Source: CAYTAP01 sp964435775 (lineage in GTDB: Bacteria; Planctomycetota; Phycisphaerae; Tepidisphaerales; Tepidisphaeraceae). Taken from it: a stretch of 10,890 nt of DNA. The stretch lies in contig CAYTAP010000125.1 in assembly GCA_964435775.1 (NCBI GenBank), forward strand, positions 1 through 10,890. The letters are read 5' to 3'. Each line of letters opens with the position of its first letter. Position 1 is the first letter of the stretch. This document shows positions 1-6,412 of the stretch, piece after piece. A program made the position numbers and the translations under genes. The notes below the pieces were generated by a model. That model saw nothing but the letters and a program-made list of their open reading frames with translations, searched no databases and was not told the DNA's origin.

Positions 1-477
1 GAAAAGAGAGACCCTCGTCACCGGAAACGGGATCATCATTGTCGCCAGCATGATGGCGAAACAAATTCCCCGGCCACGAAATGGAATCCTGGCGAACCCA
101 TACGCCACCACGGCGCTGGAGAGCGTCATGCCCAGCACCGACAGCAGGGCGATGATCAGGGTGTTTCGCGTGAACAACGGAAAGTTCATCTTCTCGCTGT
201 TGAGCACATTCCAGTAATTTTCCGGATGCGGCGGATGAGGCAGCAGCCGCGGCGGCGTCTCCACAACCGCCTGCCCGCTTTTGAGGCTCGTCGAGAACAT
301 CCACAGGAACGGAAGGATGAACATCAGACAAACAAGCCACAACACCAGGTGGGCCGGCCAGTGGAAGCGCAACTTTCGGTTGCATCGAGCACGCTCGATG
401 GTCCGCGAGGCGGACCCTACAAAACTCGGCGGAGGCGCAACGGCGATGGATTCTTGAGTGACTTCACCACGACTCAT
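1..477 (-). CDS. MalG-type sugar ABC transporter permease (3' end cut by window edge)
   Basis: This is the second inner-membrane permease of a carbohydrate ABC importer (CUT1, MalG-like). The frame is open from ATG 475-477 to base 1 and gives 159 residues of a protein usually about 270-300 long. A first membrane helix lies at about residues 42-62, ending in PFLWMFSTSLKSG, which is typical of MalG-like proteins. A periplasmic loop contains ENYWNVL (86-92). Further helices lie at about 103-127 and from 138, with YGFARIPFRG (126-135) between them, as expected for the family. The EAA loop that contacts the ATPase lies beyond the edge. It follows the MalF-type gene after a 225-base gap. Residues about 18-36 are encoded by a cluster of palindromic repeats and are not typical of the family. 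Translation could instead begin further downstream, for example at TTG codon 36, which would put the repeats in the leader. No clear Shine-Dalgarno precedes the ATG. Confidence 0.88.
   Translation of the reverse strand, partial: MSRGEVTQESIAVAPPPSFVGSASRTIERARCNRKLRFHWPAHLVLWLVCLMFILPFLWMFSTSLKSGQAVVETPPRLLPHPPHPENYWNVLNSEKMNFPLFTRNTLIIALLSVLGMTLSSAVVAYGFARIPFRGRGICFAIMLATMMIPFPVTRVSLF
369..422 (-). repeat. Palindromic repeat cluster inside the 5' end of the MalG-type gene (copy C of a 24-base element)
   Basis: Three perfect hairpins stand back to back: GCAAC-TTTCG-GTTGC at 369-383, CATCGAGC-AC-GCTCGATG at 383-400 and GGTCCGC-GAG-GCGGACC at 400-416. The last is the core of a 24-base element (399-422) that differs by one base from the two copies at 527-550 and 598-621. 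It is read in frame as FVGSASRTI in the predicted permease. Confidence 0.8.
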
Positions 478-526
478 GACGAGTGTTCCATGATACTTGG
501 GCCTTTTGACATTCCCGCATTTCCCA

Positions 527-550
527 TTGTAGGGTCCGCCCCGCGGACCA
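527..550 (+). repeat. 24-base palindromic element, copy A
   Basis: It begins TTGTAGGGTCC and contains the hairpin GGTCCGC-CCC-GCGGACC. It is the exact reverse complement of copy B at 598-621, so the pair could form a 24-bp stem around a 47-base loop in the transporter mRNA. I infer a REP-like intergenic element. Confidence 0.85.
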
Positions 551-597
551 TTTCTCTCTTGAGGATCATTTTTCCGTCGCGAGCCATTTCTCCTTCG

Positions 598-621
598 TGG
601 TCCGCGGGGCGGACCCTACAA
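598..621 (-). repeat. 24-base palindromic element, copy B
   Basis: This is an exact inverted match of copy A (527-550) and lies in the same orientation as copy C inside the MalG-type gene, from which it differs at one base of the hairpin loop. On the minus strand it is preceded by GAGCTT, close to the GAGTT preceding copy C, so the conserved unit may be slightly longer than 24 bases. Confidence 0.85.
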
Positions 622-660
622 AAGCTCATATTCCCCGTTGCCATCGCGTTAAGATGCCGC

Positions 661-690
661 TCTCCGCGTTCTCCGCGTCTTCGCGGTGAA
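661..690 (+). repeat. Short tandem CCGCG motif
   Basis: TCTCCGCGT occurs twice in tandem (661-669 and 670-678), followed by CTTCGCGGTGAA. Similar CCGCG-rich intergenic strings recur in many bacterial genomes, as far as I recall. Its function is unknown. Confidence 0.55.
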
Positions 691-702
691 TCCGCCTTGC
701 AC

Positions 703-1587
703 TCATTTGCCCTGATAATGCACCCATTTTCTGCTGCTCCAGAACGCCACCGCCGTCAGCGCCAAAATGATGAGCAATTGAATCCACGCCATCGCGCTGG
801 CGTAGCCCATTCGCAAATACTCAAAGGCGTTGTTGTACAGATACATCGTATAAAAGAGGGTCGAATAGTCGGCCCCGCCGCCTGTCATGATGAAGGGAAT
901 CGTGAACACCTGCCAGGTGCCGATGATCGCCATGATGAGGTTGAAGAAGATGACCGGCGAGATCATTGGGATCGTCACATGCCACAGGCGCTCCCAGGCG
1001 CTGGCGCCGTCGATCTCGGCCGCCTCGTACAATTCCATCGGCACATCCTGCAAGCCCGCGAGATAGATGATAACCGTGTTTCCCACCCCCCAAAGGCTCA
1101 TGAATGCCAGCGCCGGCATCGCCCATTGGGCATCCGTCAGCCAGCCCGGTCCGTCGATGCCAATGAACGACAGCAGATAATTGATTAATCCCAGCCGCTG
1201 ATTGAACAGCCACAGCCAGACCATCGCGCTGGCCACGACGGGCACAAGACTGGGCAGGAAAATGATCGTCCGATAGATTATCTGCCCACGAATCTTGAGG
1301 TTGAGGAGCAGCGCCAGCGCCAGGGCGACGACCAATCCCGCCGGTAGCGCCAGCGCCGTATACCAGATCGTGTTGGTGAGTCCTTTCCAGAAAACTGGAT
1401 CGTGAAAAAGCTCGCGGTAGTTGGCCGCCCCGATATACACCGGCGATTGAAGCAGCGAATAATCGCAAAAGCTGAAATACAGCGACAGTCCGACTGGGAC
1501 GACGATGAACGCGACGAAGCCGATGATCCACGGGCTGATGAACGCCAGTCCCTTGAGCGTGTTGATTCGATCCATCCTGCTCGACAT
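703..1587 (-). CDS. MalF-type sugar ABC transporter permease
   Basis: This inner-membrane permease pairs with the MalG-type protein to form the channel of a CUT1 carbohydrate importer. From the chosen start it has 294 residues, normal for the family. It shows about six hydrophobic helices. The N-terminal FISPWIIGFVAF (17-28) is typical. The EAA loop at about 188-211 (EAAEIDGASAWERLW, then IPMISP) is the coupling site for the ATPase. The frame can be extended to an ATG at 1654-1656, overlapping the upstream gene by 14 bases. The extra 23 residues are not family-like and lack a ribosome site, whereas the ATG at 1585-1587 has GGAAGGA about 10 bases upstream. A start at 1573-1575, also with AGGA upstream, is possible. 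The substrate cannot be told from sequence. Confidence 0.95.
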   Translation of the reverse strand: MSSRMDRINTLKGLAFISPWIIGFVAFIVVPVGLSLYFSFCDYSLLQSPVYIGAANYRELFHDPVFWKGLTNTIWYTALALPAGLVVALALALLLNLKIRGQIIYRTIIFLPSLVPVVASAMVWLWLFNQRLGLINYLLSFIGIDGPGWLTDAQWAMPALAFMSLWGVGNTVIIYLAGLQDVPMELYEAAEIDGASAWERLWHVTIPMISPVIFFNLIMAIIGTWQVFTIPFIMTGGGADYSTLFYTMYLYNNAFEYLRMGYASAMAWIQLLIILALTAVAFWSSRKWVHYQGK

Positions 1588-1642
1588 CCTCGCGCCGTCC
1601 TTCCAATGAACCGTCGCCGCCGGAACTGATGACCATCCCTCA

Positions 1643-3085
1643 TCAGTGGCGCACATTCGCCGCCGTCATGACACCGGCCCGCCGACTCGCCTCCAATTCA
1701 TAACGCGCAAGCTTGCTCTGGCAACGCCGCTGCGCCTCGGCCAATCCCTCTTTGGGCGTCTGTTCCATCTTGATCACCCGCTGGGTCATGTTGCTTATTT
1801 CATCCAGCATCTCGATGCTGATGGGGATCGGCGGCGCGCCATGGGCGCCATCGCTGGCCGCCAGACGCTCAAACACATCAATATAAGGGTTGGGGTGCGT
1901 TCGAATGAAATCGTCGCTCACCGCCGCCAATGGCGAGTTTTTGCAATGCAGCCGGCACAACTTCTCCATGACATCCTGGCGATTCACATACGCGATGAAC
2001 TCAAACGCCTCCCTGGGATGCTTGGCGCCGCGCGGAATGACCAGCACGTCAAACCCGGCGTAGGTCACATCGTTCAACCTGCCGTCCGCCGATGGAAACG
2101 CGGCCACCCCCCAGTCGTAGTTGAATGGACGGACAACCCGCGGCAGATAGCGCTCCAGCGCGTAGGGAACCAGTCGCTGTGACATGTCCGGCTTGAGCAT
2201 ATGGATGTAATTGGCCATCCACGGCCCTTGCTGCTCCATCGAAACCTGCCCGCTCAGAAAGGGATTTTGCGGTGTGTTGAACTGCCCCGCGCCGCTCTGG
2301 AAATCGCTGACGGCTTGTTTGCCGAATTCCTTTGAATAGCTTGCGATCCATCGCCACGCGGCCAGGTTTTCCGGGCTGTCGAGTTGGAATGTGCCGCTGC
2401 CTTCATCGAATATCCGGCCGCCAAACCAGAAGCCGGTATAGGACAAATACCATCCCGGTTCGGAGGGAAGATAACCCGCGCGCGCCAGATGCCCGTCCTT
2501 GACGATGTTCAGCACCCGCGCATAGCGATCCAGTTCATCAATTGATCGCGGCGCGCGGGTCGGATCAAGGCCCGCGGCCCGGAGGCTCGAGGCGTTCTCA
2601 TAAAACTGCCGCTTGTTGTAGTGCAGCGCCACCGCCGCGGGCGTCGAGACCAGCCCCCAGAGATGCCCATTGTAGTGACAGACATCCCAGTACGCCTTTT
2701 TATAGAACCCCGGACCAATCCCCTTCGCCGCCGCCAGATCATCCAGAGGCAGGAGCGCCTGCCGCGCCGCGAAAGGCGCGATCTGCGGATCCCACAAGCC
2801 CGCCACATCCGGCGGAACGCCGGCCGCCGTCGCGGTCAGCGTCTTTTGATCCACCCCGGAGATCGACAGGTATTCAACATAAATCCCCTTGTCCTTCCCC
2901 ACCGAGTTGTTGAAATCATCGACGATTTGCCGCATCTGGTCGGCTTCGGTTCCCGTCCATTTTTCCCAGTAGCTGATGACGATCCGCCCCGGCGGGGCGT
3001 GGGCATGGGGCTTGGGTCCGAAGAGCAAAATCATGGCCGCCGACACAATCAGCAATGTGAGGATGGACCGCGAAATCATCTTCAT
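1643..3085 (-). CDS. Family-1 extracellular sugar-binding protein of an ABC importer
   Basis: This periplasmic solute-binding protein (SBP family 1, MalE-like) captures a sugar and delivers it to the adjoining permeases. It has 480 residues. A basic, hydrophobic N-terminus (residues 3-23) is followed by HAHA and then PP, consistent with signal peptidase I cleavage near residue 30. There is no lipobox cysteine. The mature part starts with the usual strand IVISYWEKWTG (35-45) and continues with the ISGVDQKTLTATAAGVPPDV region (75-94), LWDPQIAPFA and QQGPWMANY, all typical of the family. It lies 14 bases after the methyltransferase gene and just ahead of the MalF-type gene, so co-transcription is likely. 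The start is uncertain: ATG 3083-3085 and ATG 3077-3079 both fit, and neither has a strong ribosome site. The sugar is unknown. Confidence 0.94.
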   Translation of the reverse strand: MKMISRSILTLLIVSAAMILLFGPKPHAHAPPGRIVISYWEKWTGTEADQMRQIVDDFNNSVGKDKGIYVEYLSISGVDQKTLTATAAGVPPDVAGLWDPQIAPFAARQALLPLDDLAAAKGIGPGFYKKAYWDVCHYNGHLWGLVSTPAAVALHYNKRQFYENASSLRAAGLDPTRAPRSIDELDRYARVLNIVKDGHLARAGYLPSEPGWYLSYTGFWFGGRIFDEGSGTFQLDSPENLAAWRWIASYSKEFGKQAVSDFQSGAGQFNTPQNPFLSGQVSMEQQGPWMANYIHMLKPDMSQRLVPYALERYLPRVVRPFNYDWGVAAFPSADGRLNDVTYAGFDVLVIPRGAKHPREAFEFIAYVNRQDVMEKLCRLHCKNSPLAAVSDDFIRTHPNPYIDVFERLAASDGAHGAPPIPISIEMLDEISNMTQRVIKMEQTPKEGLAEAQRRCQSKLARYELEASRRAGVMTAANVRH

Positions 3086-3099
3086 GTGCCGGCCACAAA

Positions 3100-3666
3100 T
3101 TACGTTGCGCTACGAGGCATGGCAAGCAACTGGAACAGCAGCTCGCGGTTCCCCTTGGCCCCTTTGATGGGGCTGTTTGTTTGAGATTCGATGCGCAAAC
3201 CAGAGGCGGCGATGTCCCGCTTGACCCGATCGACAACCTCATCCAGCGCCGCCTCAGGCAATACCCCCTGTCGCAGCAACGCGCGATCCGCCTCGTAGTG
3301 AGGCTTGATGAGCGTGATGATCCGCCCGTCCGGCCGAATCAAACGAGCGGCCGACGGAAGAATGTGCTTCTGCCGCGTCCAGGCGACATCGATCGTCACA
3401 AGGTTCATCACTTCCGGCAGCACGACATGCATCGCGTTGGTCCGCTCCATGACGACAACGCGCGGGTCTTTGCGCAGTTTGTAATCGAGCGCGCCATACC
3501 CGGTATCGACGGCATACACCTTCGCCGCCCCCCGTTGCAGCAGGCAATCCACGAACCCACCGGTGTTGCATCCCAGGTCCGCGCATGTCATCCCCCGCAC
3601 ATCCAACTCAAACGCCGACAAGGCATGATCCAGCTTTTGTCCAGCCCGTGAAACGAACGGTCCCAT
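3100..3666 (-). CDS. tlyA: TlyA-family rRNA 2'-O-methyltransferase lacking the S4 domain
   Basis: The protein (188 residues) is a SAM-dependent methyltransferase of the TlyA/FtsJ-like family, which methylates ribose 2'-hydroxyls of rRNA. It starts at the domain boundary with GPFVSRAGQKLDHAL. The SAM-binding motif ADLGCNTGGF lies at 29-38, and YAVDTGYGALDYKLRKDPRV (51-70) is very characteristic. The FtsJ catalytic tetrad K-D-K-E can be placed at K11, D93, K121 and E175. Usual family members are about 240-270 residues because an S4 RNA-binding domain precedes this one. Here it is absent, and the open frame upstream of the ATG does not resemble S4. The gene heads the minus-strand run into the sugar transporter. 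A TATACT hexamer lies 8 bases upstream of the ATG with no Shine-Dalgarno, so the mRNA may be leaderless or nearly so. Family assignment is firm; the rRNA target is unknown. Confidence 0.9.
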   Translation of the reverse strand: MGPFVSRAGQKLDHALSAFELDVRGMTCADLGCNTGGFVDCLLQRGAAKVYAVDTGYGALDYKLRKDPRVVVMERTNAMHVVLPEVMNLVTIDVAWTRQKHILPSAARLIRPDGRIITLIKPHYEADRALLRQGVLPEAALDEVVDRVKRDIAASGLRIESQTNSPIKGAKGNRELLFQLLAMPRSAT

Positions 3667-3674
3667 GCGGGAGG

Positions 3675-3680
3675 AGTATA
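3675..3680 (-). promoter_or_regulatory. Candidate -10 box for the TlyA-led operon
   Basis: TATACT on the minus strand ends 8 bases before the TlyA start codon. Transcription would begin about at the ATG. No good -35 is seen at 16-18 bases upstream. This is an inference from one hexamer. Confidence 0.35.
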
Positions 3681-3751
3681 CGTCATTGATATTGCCGGGG
3701 CATGCCCATGACTCCGGTTCGTGTCCAAGGCAAACGCATTTGTGATTGTCG

Positions 3752-3853
3752 CCCTCCCCCGCGTACCCGCGGGGGAGGGTTGGGGAGGGGGTCCGCTCGA
3801 TTATCGAGCTCAGGGCCCCCTCCCTACCCTCCCCCGGCCATACCGGGAGAGGG
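3752..3853. repeat. GC-rich ~100-base compound palindrome between divergent genes
   Basis: Two hairpin units face each other. The first, at 3752-3779, has a perfect 12-bp stem of CCCTCCCCCGCG with its complement around TACC. The second, at 3827-3853, has an 11-bp stem with one mismatch around CCATA. Between them GGGGAGGGGG (3782-3791) pairs with CCCCCTCCCT (3816-3825) with one mismatch, and CTCGAT-T-ATCGAG (3796-3808) marks the centre. The whole reads as an inverted pair of one repeat unit. It lies upstream of both flanking genes, so it is not a terminator for either. A dispersed REP/BIME-like element is the likely reading. Confidence 0.75.
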
Positions 3854-3956
3854 AATAAATAACCCGGCTATGGCAAATGCGCTTGCCCCGGGTTCGCGCG
3901 GAGGCGCGCAGGATTTCGGCTCGACAACCCCCCGCGCCGCAATTACAACCACGCCC

Positions 3957-4895
3957 ATGCCACACTCCATCCTCATCACCGGCGGCGCGGGCTACCTTGG
4001 ATCGGTCCTCTGCCAGAAGCTGCTGGCCCACGGCCATCGCGTCCATGTGCTGGACAACCTTCTCTTCGGTCAGCATTCGCTGTTTCATCTTTGTCACGAG
4101 AGGAACTTTTCCTTCACCTTCGGTGATTGCCGCAATGAAGCCACCGTCGCGCCGCTTGTGAGTCAATCCGACATCATCATCCCGCTGGCCGCCCTGGTCG
4201 GCGCGCCCCTGTGCGACCGCGACCCGCTGGGCGCGCGGAGCATCAACCTTGAGGCGGTGCAATTGATCAACCGCCTTCGCTCTCCGAATCAGCTTGTCAT
4301 TTACCCCAACACCAACAGTGGCTACGGGATCAGCTCCGGCGAGGCCTTCTGCACCGAGGAATCGCCTCTCGCCCCCATCAGCCTCTATGGGCGGACCAAA
4401 TGCCAGGCCGAGCTTGAACTGCTCGATTCACCCAACGCGATCACCTTTCGCCTGGCCACCGTTTTCGGCATGTCGCCGCGGATGCGGATTGATCTGCTCG
4501 TCAATCACTTCGTGTACGCCGCCGTTACCGACGGGTATCTCGTCCTCTTTGAAAAGGACTTCAAACGCAACTTTGTTCATGTCCGCGATGTCGCCGATTG
4601 CTTCGTCTTCGCGATCGACCATGCTGAGCGGATGATCGGCCGGGCGTTTAATGTGGGCCTCGACGAAGCGAATCTATCCAAAGAGCAACTGGCCGAGACG
4701 ATCAAGAGGCATGTCCCATCATTCTACATCCACTATGCCCCCATCGGCGTCGATCCGGACAAACGCAACTACATTGTCTCCAGCGAACGGTTGAAACAGG
4801 TCGGTTTCACGGCCCGTCGCTCGCTTGACGAGGGGATCGAGGAATTGATCAAGGGGTATCGAATGCTGGGACGCGGGCCGCTCAAGAATGTCTGA
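3957..4895 (+). CDS. NAD-dependent sugar-nucleotide epimerase/dehydratase (extended SDR)
   Basis: The 312-residue protein is an extended short-chain dehydrogenase of the nucleotide-sugar epimerase/dehydratase group, acting in the cytoplasm on NDP-sugars. The Rossmann motif GGAGYLG is at 9-15, and D33 ends the second strand (VHVLDNL), positioned to bind the NAD ribose. The active-site pair is Y144 and K148 in YGRTK, with NTNSGYG (118-124) supplying the usual Ser/Thr region. FRLATVFG (164-171) and RNFVHVRDVAD (204-214) are typical downstream motifs. The frame extends back to 3702, but residues encoded before 3957 come from the GC-rich repeat and are not protein-like, and the protein is of normal length from this ATG. 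No ribosome site is evident. It converges on the flippase gene with a 14-base overlap of coding ends. Substrate and exact reaction are not predictable; surface-glycan precursor synthesis is an inference from the neighbours. Confidence 0.92.
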   Translation: MPHSILITGGAGYLGSVLCQKLLAHGHRVHVLDNLLFGQHSLFHLCHERNFSFTFGDCRNEATVAPLVSQSDIIIPLAALVGAPLCDRDPLGARSINLEAVQLINRLRSPNQLVIYPNTNSGYGISSGEAFCTEESPLAPISLYGRTKCQAELELLDSPNAITFRLATVFGMSPRMRIDLLVNHFVYAAVTDGYLVLFEKDFKRNFVHVRDVADCFVFAIDHAERMIGRAFNVGLDEANLSKEQLAETIKRHVPSFYIHYAPIGVDPDKRNYIVSSERLKQVGFTARRSLDEGIEELIKGYRMLGRGPLKNV

Positions 4896-6222
4896 TCGTC
4901 CGAAGCACGCGCAGGGTGTACCAGGGCATCCAGACCGCGCAGCGCAACGTGACGGCGACGATCGTTCCCAGGATGATGCCGTTCAGGCCCCAATCCATGT
5001 ATCGTACGAAGGTATAAGAAAGCACGACATTGAGTGTCCCCGCGATCAGGACCGATGCCGTGAACGCCTTCACATAACCCGTGCCCAACAGGATCGCGCG
5101 CCCCACCGCGCTCGATCCGCCGACGAGGGTGTGGAGCAGCACCAGCGGCAGGATCAAGCGCGTGCCCGGCAGCGAATCCCCAAACCAGACCTTGAACACG
5201 ATTGGCGACACCAGCCAGAACATTCCGCACCCGGCCAGCAACAACCCGATCGACCAAGCCGTGCCACGCAGGTAATAGCGTTGCACCGCCTTCCAATCCC
5301 CCGAAGCAAAGGCGATCGCGCTTTTGGGAAGAATCACCGCCGACAATCCCGCCACGGCCAGCAGCAATGCGGCGTCCACCTGCACCGCCGGCGCATATCG
5401 CGCCAAGTCATCCACCGTCAGGAGCCGGCTGATCAGGATGTAATCGGTCGGCGCATACAAATAGTCGGCCAGTTGCGCGAGCGTTACGAGCACGCCAAAA
5501 GTCAAAAGAGCAACCACGGCTTTTCGCGTGACCAGCCGCCAATCCGAATGCCGTGATTGAGCGATGCGCCATGCGATCATCCTTCGCGTGATGAATAGTA
5601 GAACGCCACTGGCGAAATACGCCGCGCCGATTCCTCCAAATGCGTGCGCCGACGACCCCGCCACAGCGATCACCGCCATCGAAATCGCCGCCCACAACAC
5701 ATCAGCGCCGGCGATTACCAGGTTGTCCAGTGTTATTTTCGCATTGATCTGGAGCACAGCGCCGCCAGGGTCGCTCGCCAGGCGCGCAATAACCCCCGCG
5801 CCGAACCACAGGACCAGTTGACGCGATGCGCCACCCAGTTCCAGCGGAATGTGGTGCAATTGCCCGAAATAAAATGTGTACACGAGCAGCGCCGCCGCGC
5901 CGACGAGGACGCTCACCCACGCCACCGCCCGCCCGGCCGCGTAGATCTCACGCAAGGCGCTGGCAGGCCGCGAGTCGGTGCCCGCCAGGCGTCCGCGATC
6001 CGCGCCGGCCATGTAGTGAACCATTGCTGGGGATAATCCTAGAGTCGTGTAATTGAGCAGTCCGATCGTTGCCCGAACCAGCGCCAACACCGCAAAGTAA
6101 TCCGCCCCCAGCCGCCGATACACGAGCGCGGCCACCATAAACCACGCCGCAAGCCGCGCCCCCGTCGCCAGATAGGCGCTGGCGATGTCCCTCGGCATCT
6201 TATTGCCCGTCTCTGCCGGCAT
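4882..6222 (-). CDS. MOP-superfamily (Wzx-like) polysaccharide flippase
   Basis: The 446-residue integral membrane protein is dominated by hydrophobic helices, about 12 or more, with few charged loops, and resembles lipid-linked oligosaccharide flippases of the MOP superfamily. Supporting features are the N-terminal ASAYLATGARLAAWFMVAAL with RLGADYFAVLALVRATIGLL after it, and the central YLYAPTDYILISRLLTVDDL followed by YAPAVQVDAALL, which matches the conserved middle of polysaccharide export proteins. It would move an undecaprenyl-linked glycan across the inner membrane. The open frame reaches back to 6309, but its first 29 residues are polar and unlike the family. ATG 6220-6222 is preferred because a TATAGT box sits 6 bases upstream. 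ATG 6196-6198 is an alternative. The 3' end overlaps the converging epimerase gene by 14 bases. The specific substrate is unknown. Confidence 0.87.
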   Translation of the reverse strand: MPAETGNKMPRDIASAYLATGARLAAWFMVAALVYRRLGADYFAVLALVRATIGLLNYTTLGLSPAMVHYMAGADRGRLAGTDSRPASALREIYAAGRAVAWVSVLVGAAALLVYTFYFGQLHHIPLELGGASRQLVLWFGAGVIARLASDPGGAVLQINAKITLDNLVIAGADVLWAAISMAVIAVAGSSAHAFGGIGAAYFASGVLLFITRRMIAWRIAQSRHSDWRLVTRKAVVALLTFGVLVTLAQLADYLYAPTDYILISRLLTVDDLARYAPAVQVDAALLLAVAGLSAVILPKSAIAFASGDWKAVQRYYLRGTAWSIGLLLAGCGMFWLVSPIVFKVWFGDSLPGTRLILPLVLLHTLVGGSSAVGRAILLGTGYVKAFTASVLIAGTLNVVLSYTFVRYMDWGLNGIILGTIVAVTLRCAVWMPWYTLRVLRTIRHS

Positions 6223-6228
6223 GTCGAG

Positions 6229-6234
6229 ACTATA
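6229..6234 (-). promoter_or_regulatory. Candidate -10 box for the flippase gene
   Basis: TATAGT on the minus strand stands 6 bases before the preferred flippase ATG, which would place transcription start at the A of the ATG and give a leaderless mRNA. The -35 region is weak. Confidence 0.35.
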
Positions 6235-6321
6235 CCGGCAAAACAGGCAATGGTTGATATGAATGGATTGCGTGGATGGCGACAGGCGGCCGCGCCGGGG
6301 TCGATGCAAATCGTCGCAGTG

Positions 6322-6350
6322 TTAACGCCAATGCCCGATGGGCGTATAAC
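6322..6350 (+). promoter_or_regulatory. Sigma70-type promoter of the secreted helical protein
   Basis: TTAACG (6322-6327), a 17-base spacer and TATAAC (6345-6350) give a good match to the housekeeping consensus. Transcription would start near 6357, downstream of the ATG at 6353, which supports the internal start at 6413. The spacer holds the small palindrome GCCC-GAT-GGGC (6333-6343), a possible operator. Confidence 0.5.
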
Positions 6351-6412
6351 GCATGGATGTAGGAGCGACCGGTGACGATCTGAATCAATATTTGCGCAAA
6401 GGAAATCAGGAT

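Larger units (their letters stand above)
478..702. other. Repeat-filled gap between the two permease genes
   Basis: No gene is seen in these 225 bases, although both flanking permease genes point the same way and such pairs are normally tightly packed. The gap holds two inverted copies of a 24-base palindromic element and a short CCGCG-rich tandem motif, each listed separately. No promoter or Rho-independent terminator with a T-run is apparent. Confidence 0.7.

Noticed and set aside
478..702. CRISPR array, because of repeated GC-rich units
   Set aside because: The copies are inverted, there are only two here, spacing is irregular and no cas gene is nearby.
226..1188. A 320-residue open frame on the plus strand
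   Set aside because: It runs antisense to two clear permease genes, is Arg/His-rich and has no recognisable motif; it is a shadow of GC-rich coding DNA.
1643..3666. A new RNA-modification and sugar-uptake system from the TlyA/ABC linkage
   Set aside because: Each gene belongs to a known family and a single co-directional neighbourhood is not evidence of shared function.
3752..3853. Bidirectional Rho-independent terminator
   Set aside because: It is strong in stems but lacks T-runs and lies upstream of both flanking genes, not downstream.
3702..3956. N-terminal extension of the epimerase by 85 residues
   Set aside because: The extra residues are Pro/Gly/Arg-rich translation of the GC palindrome; the epimerase is complete with its Rossmann motif from 3957.
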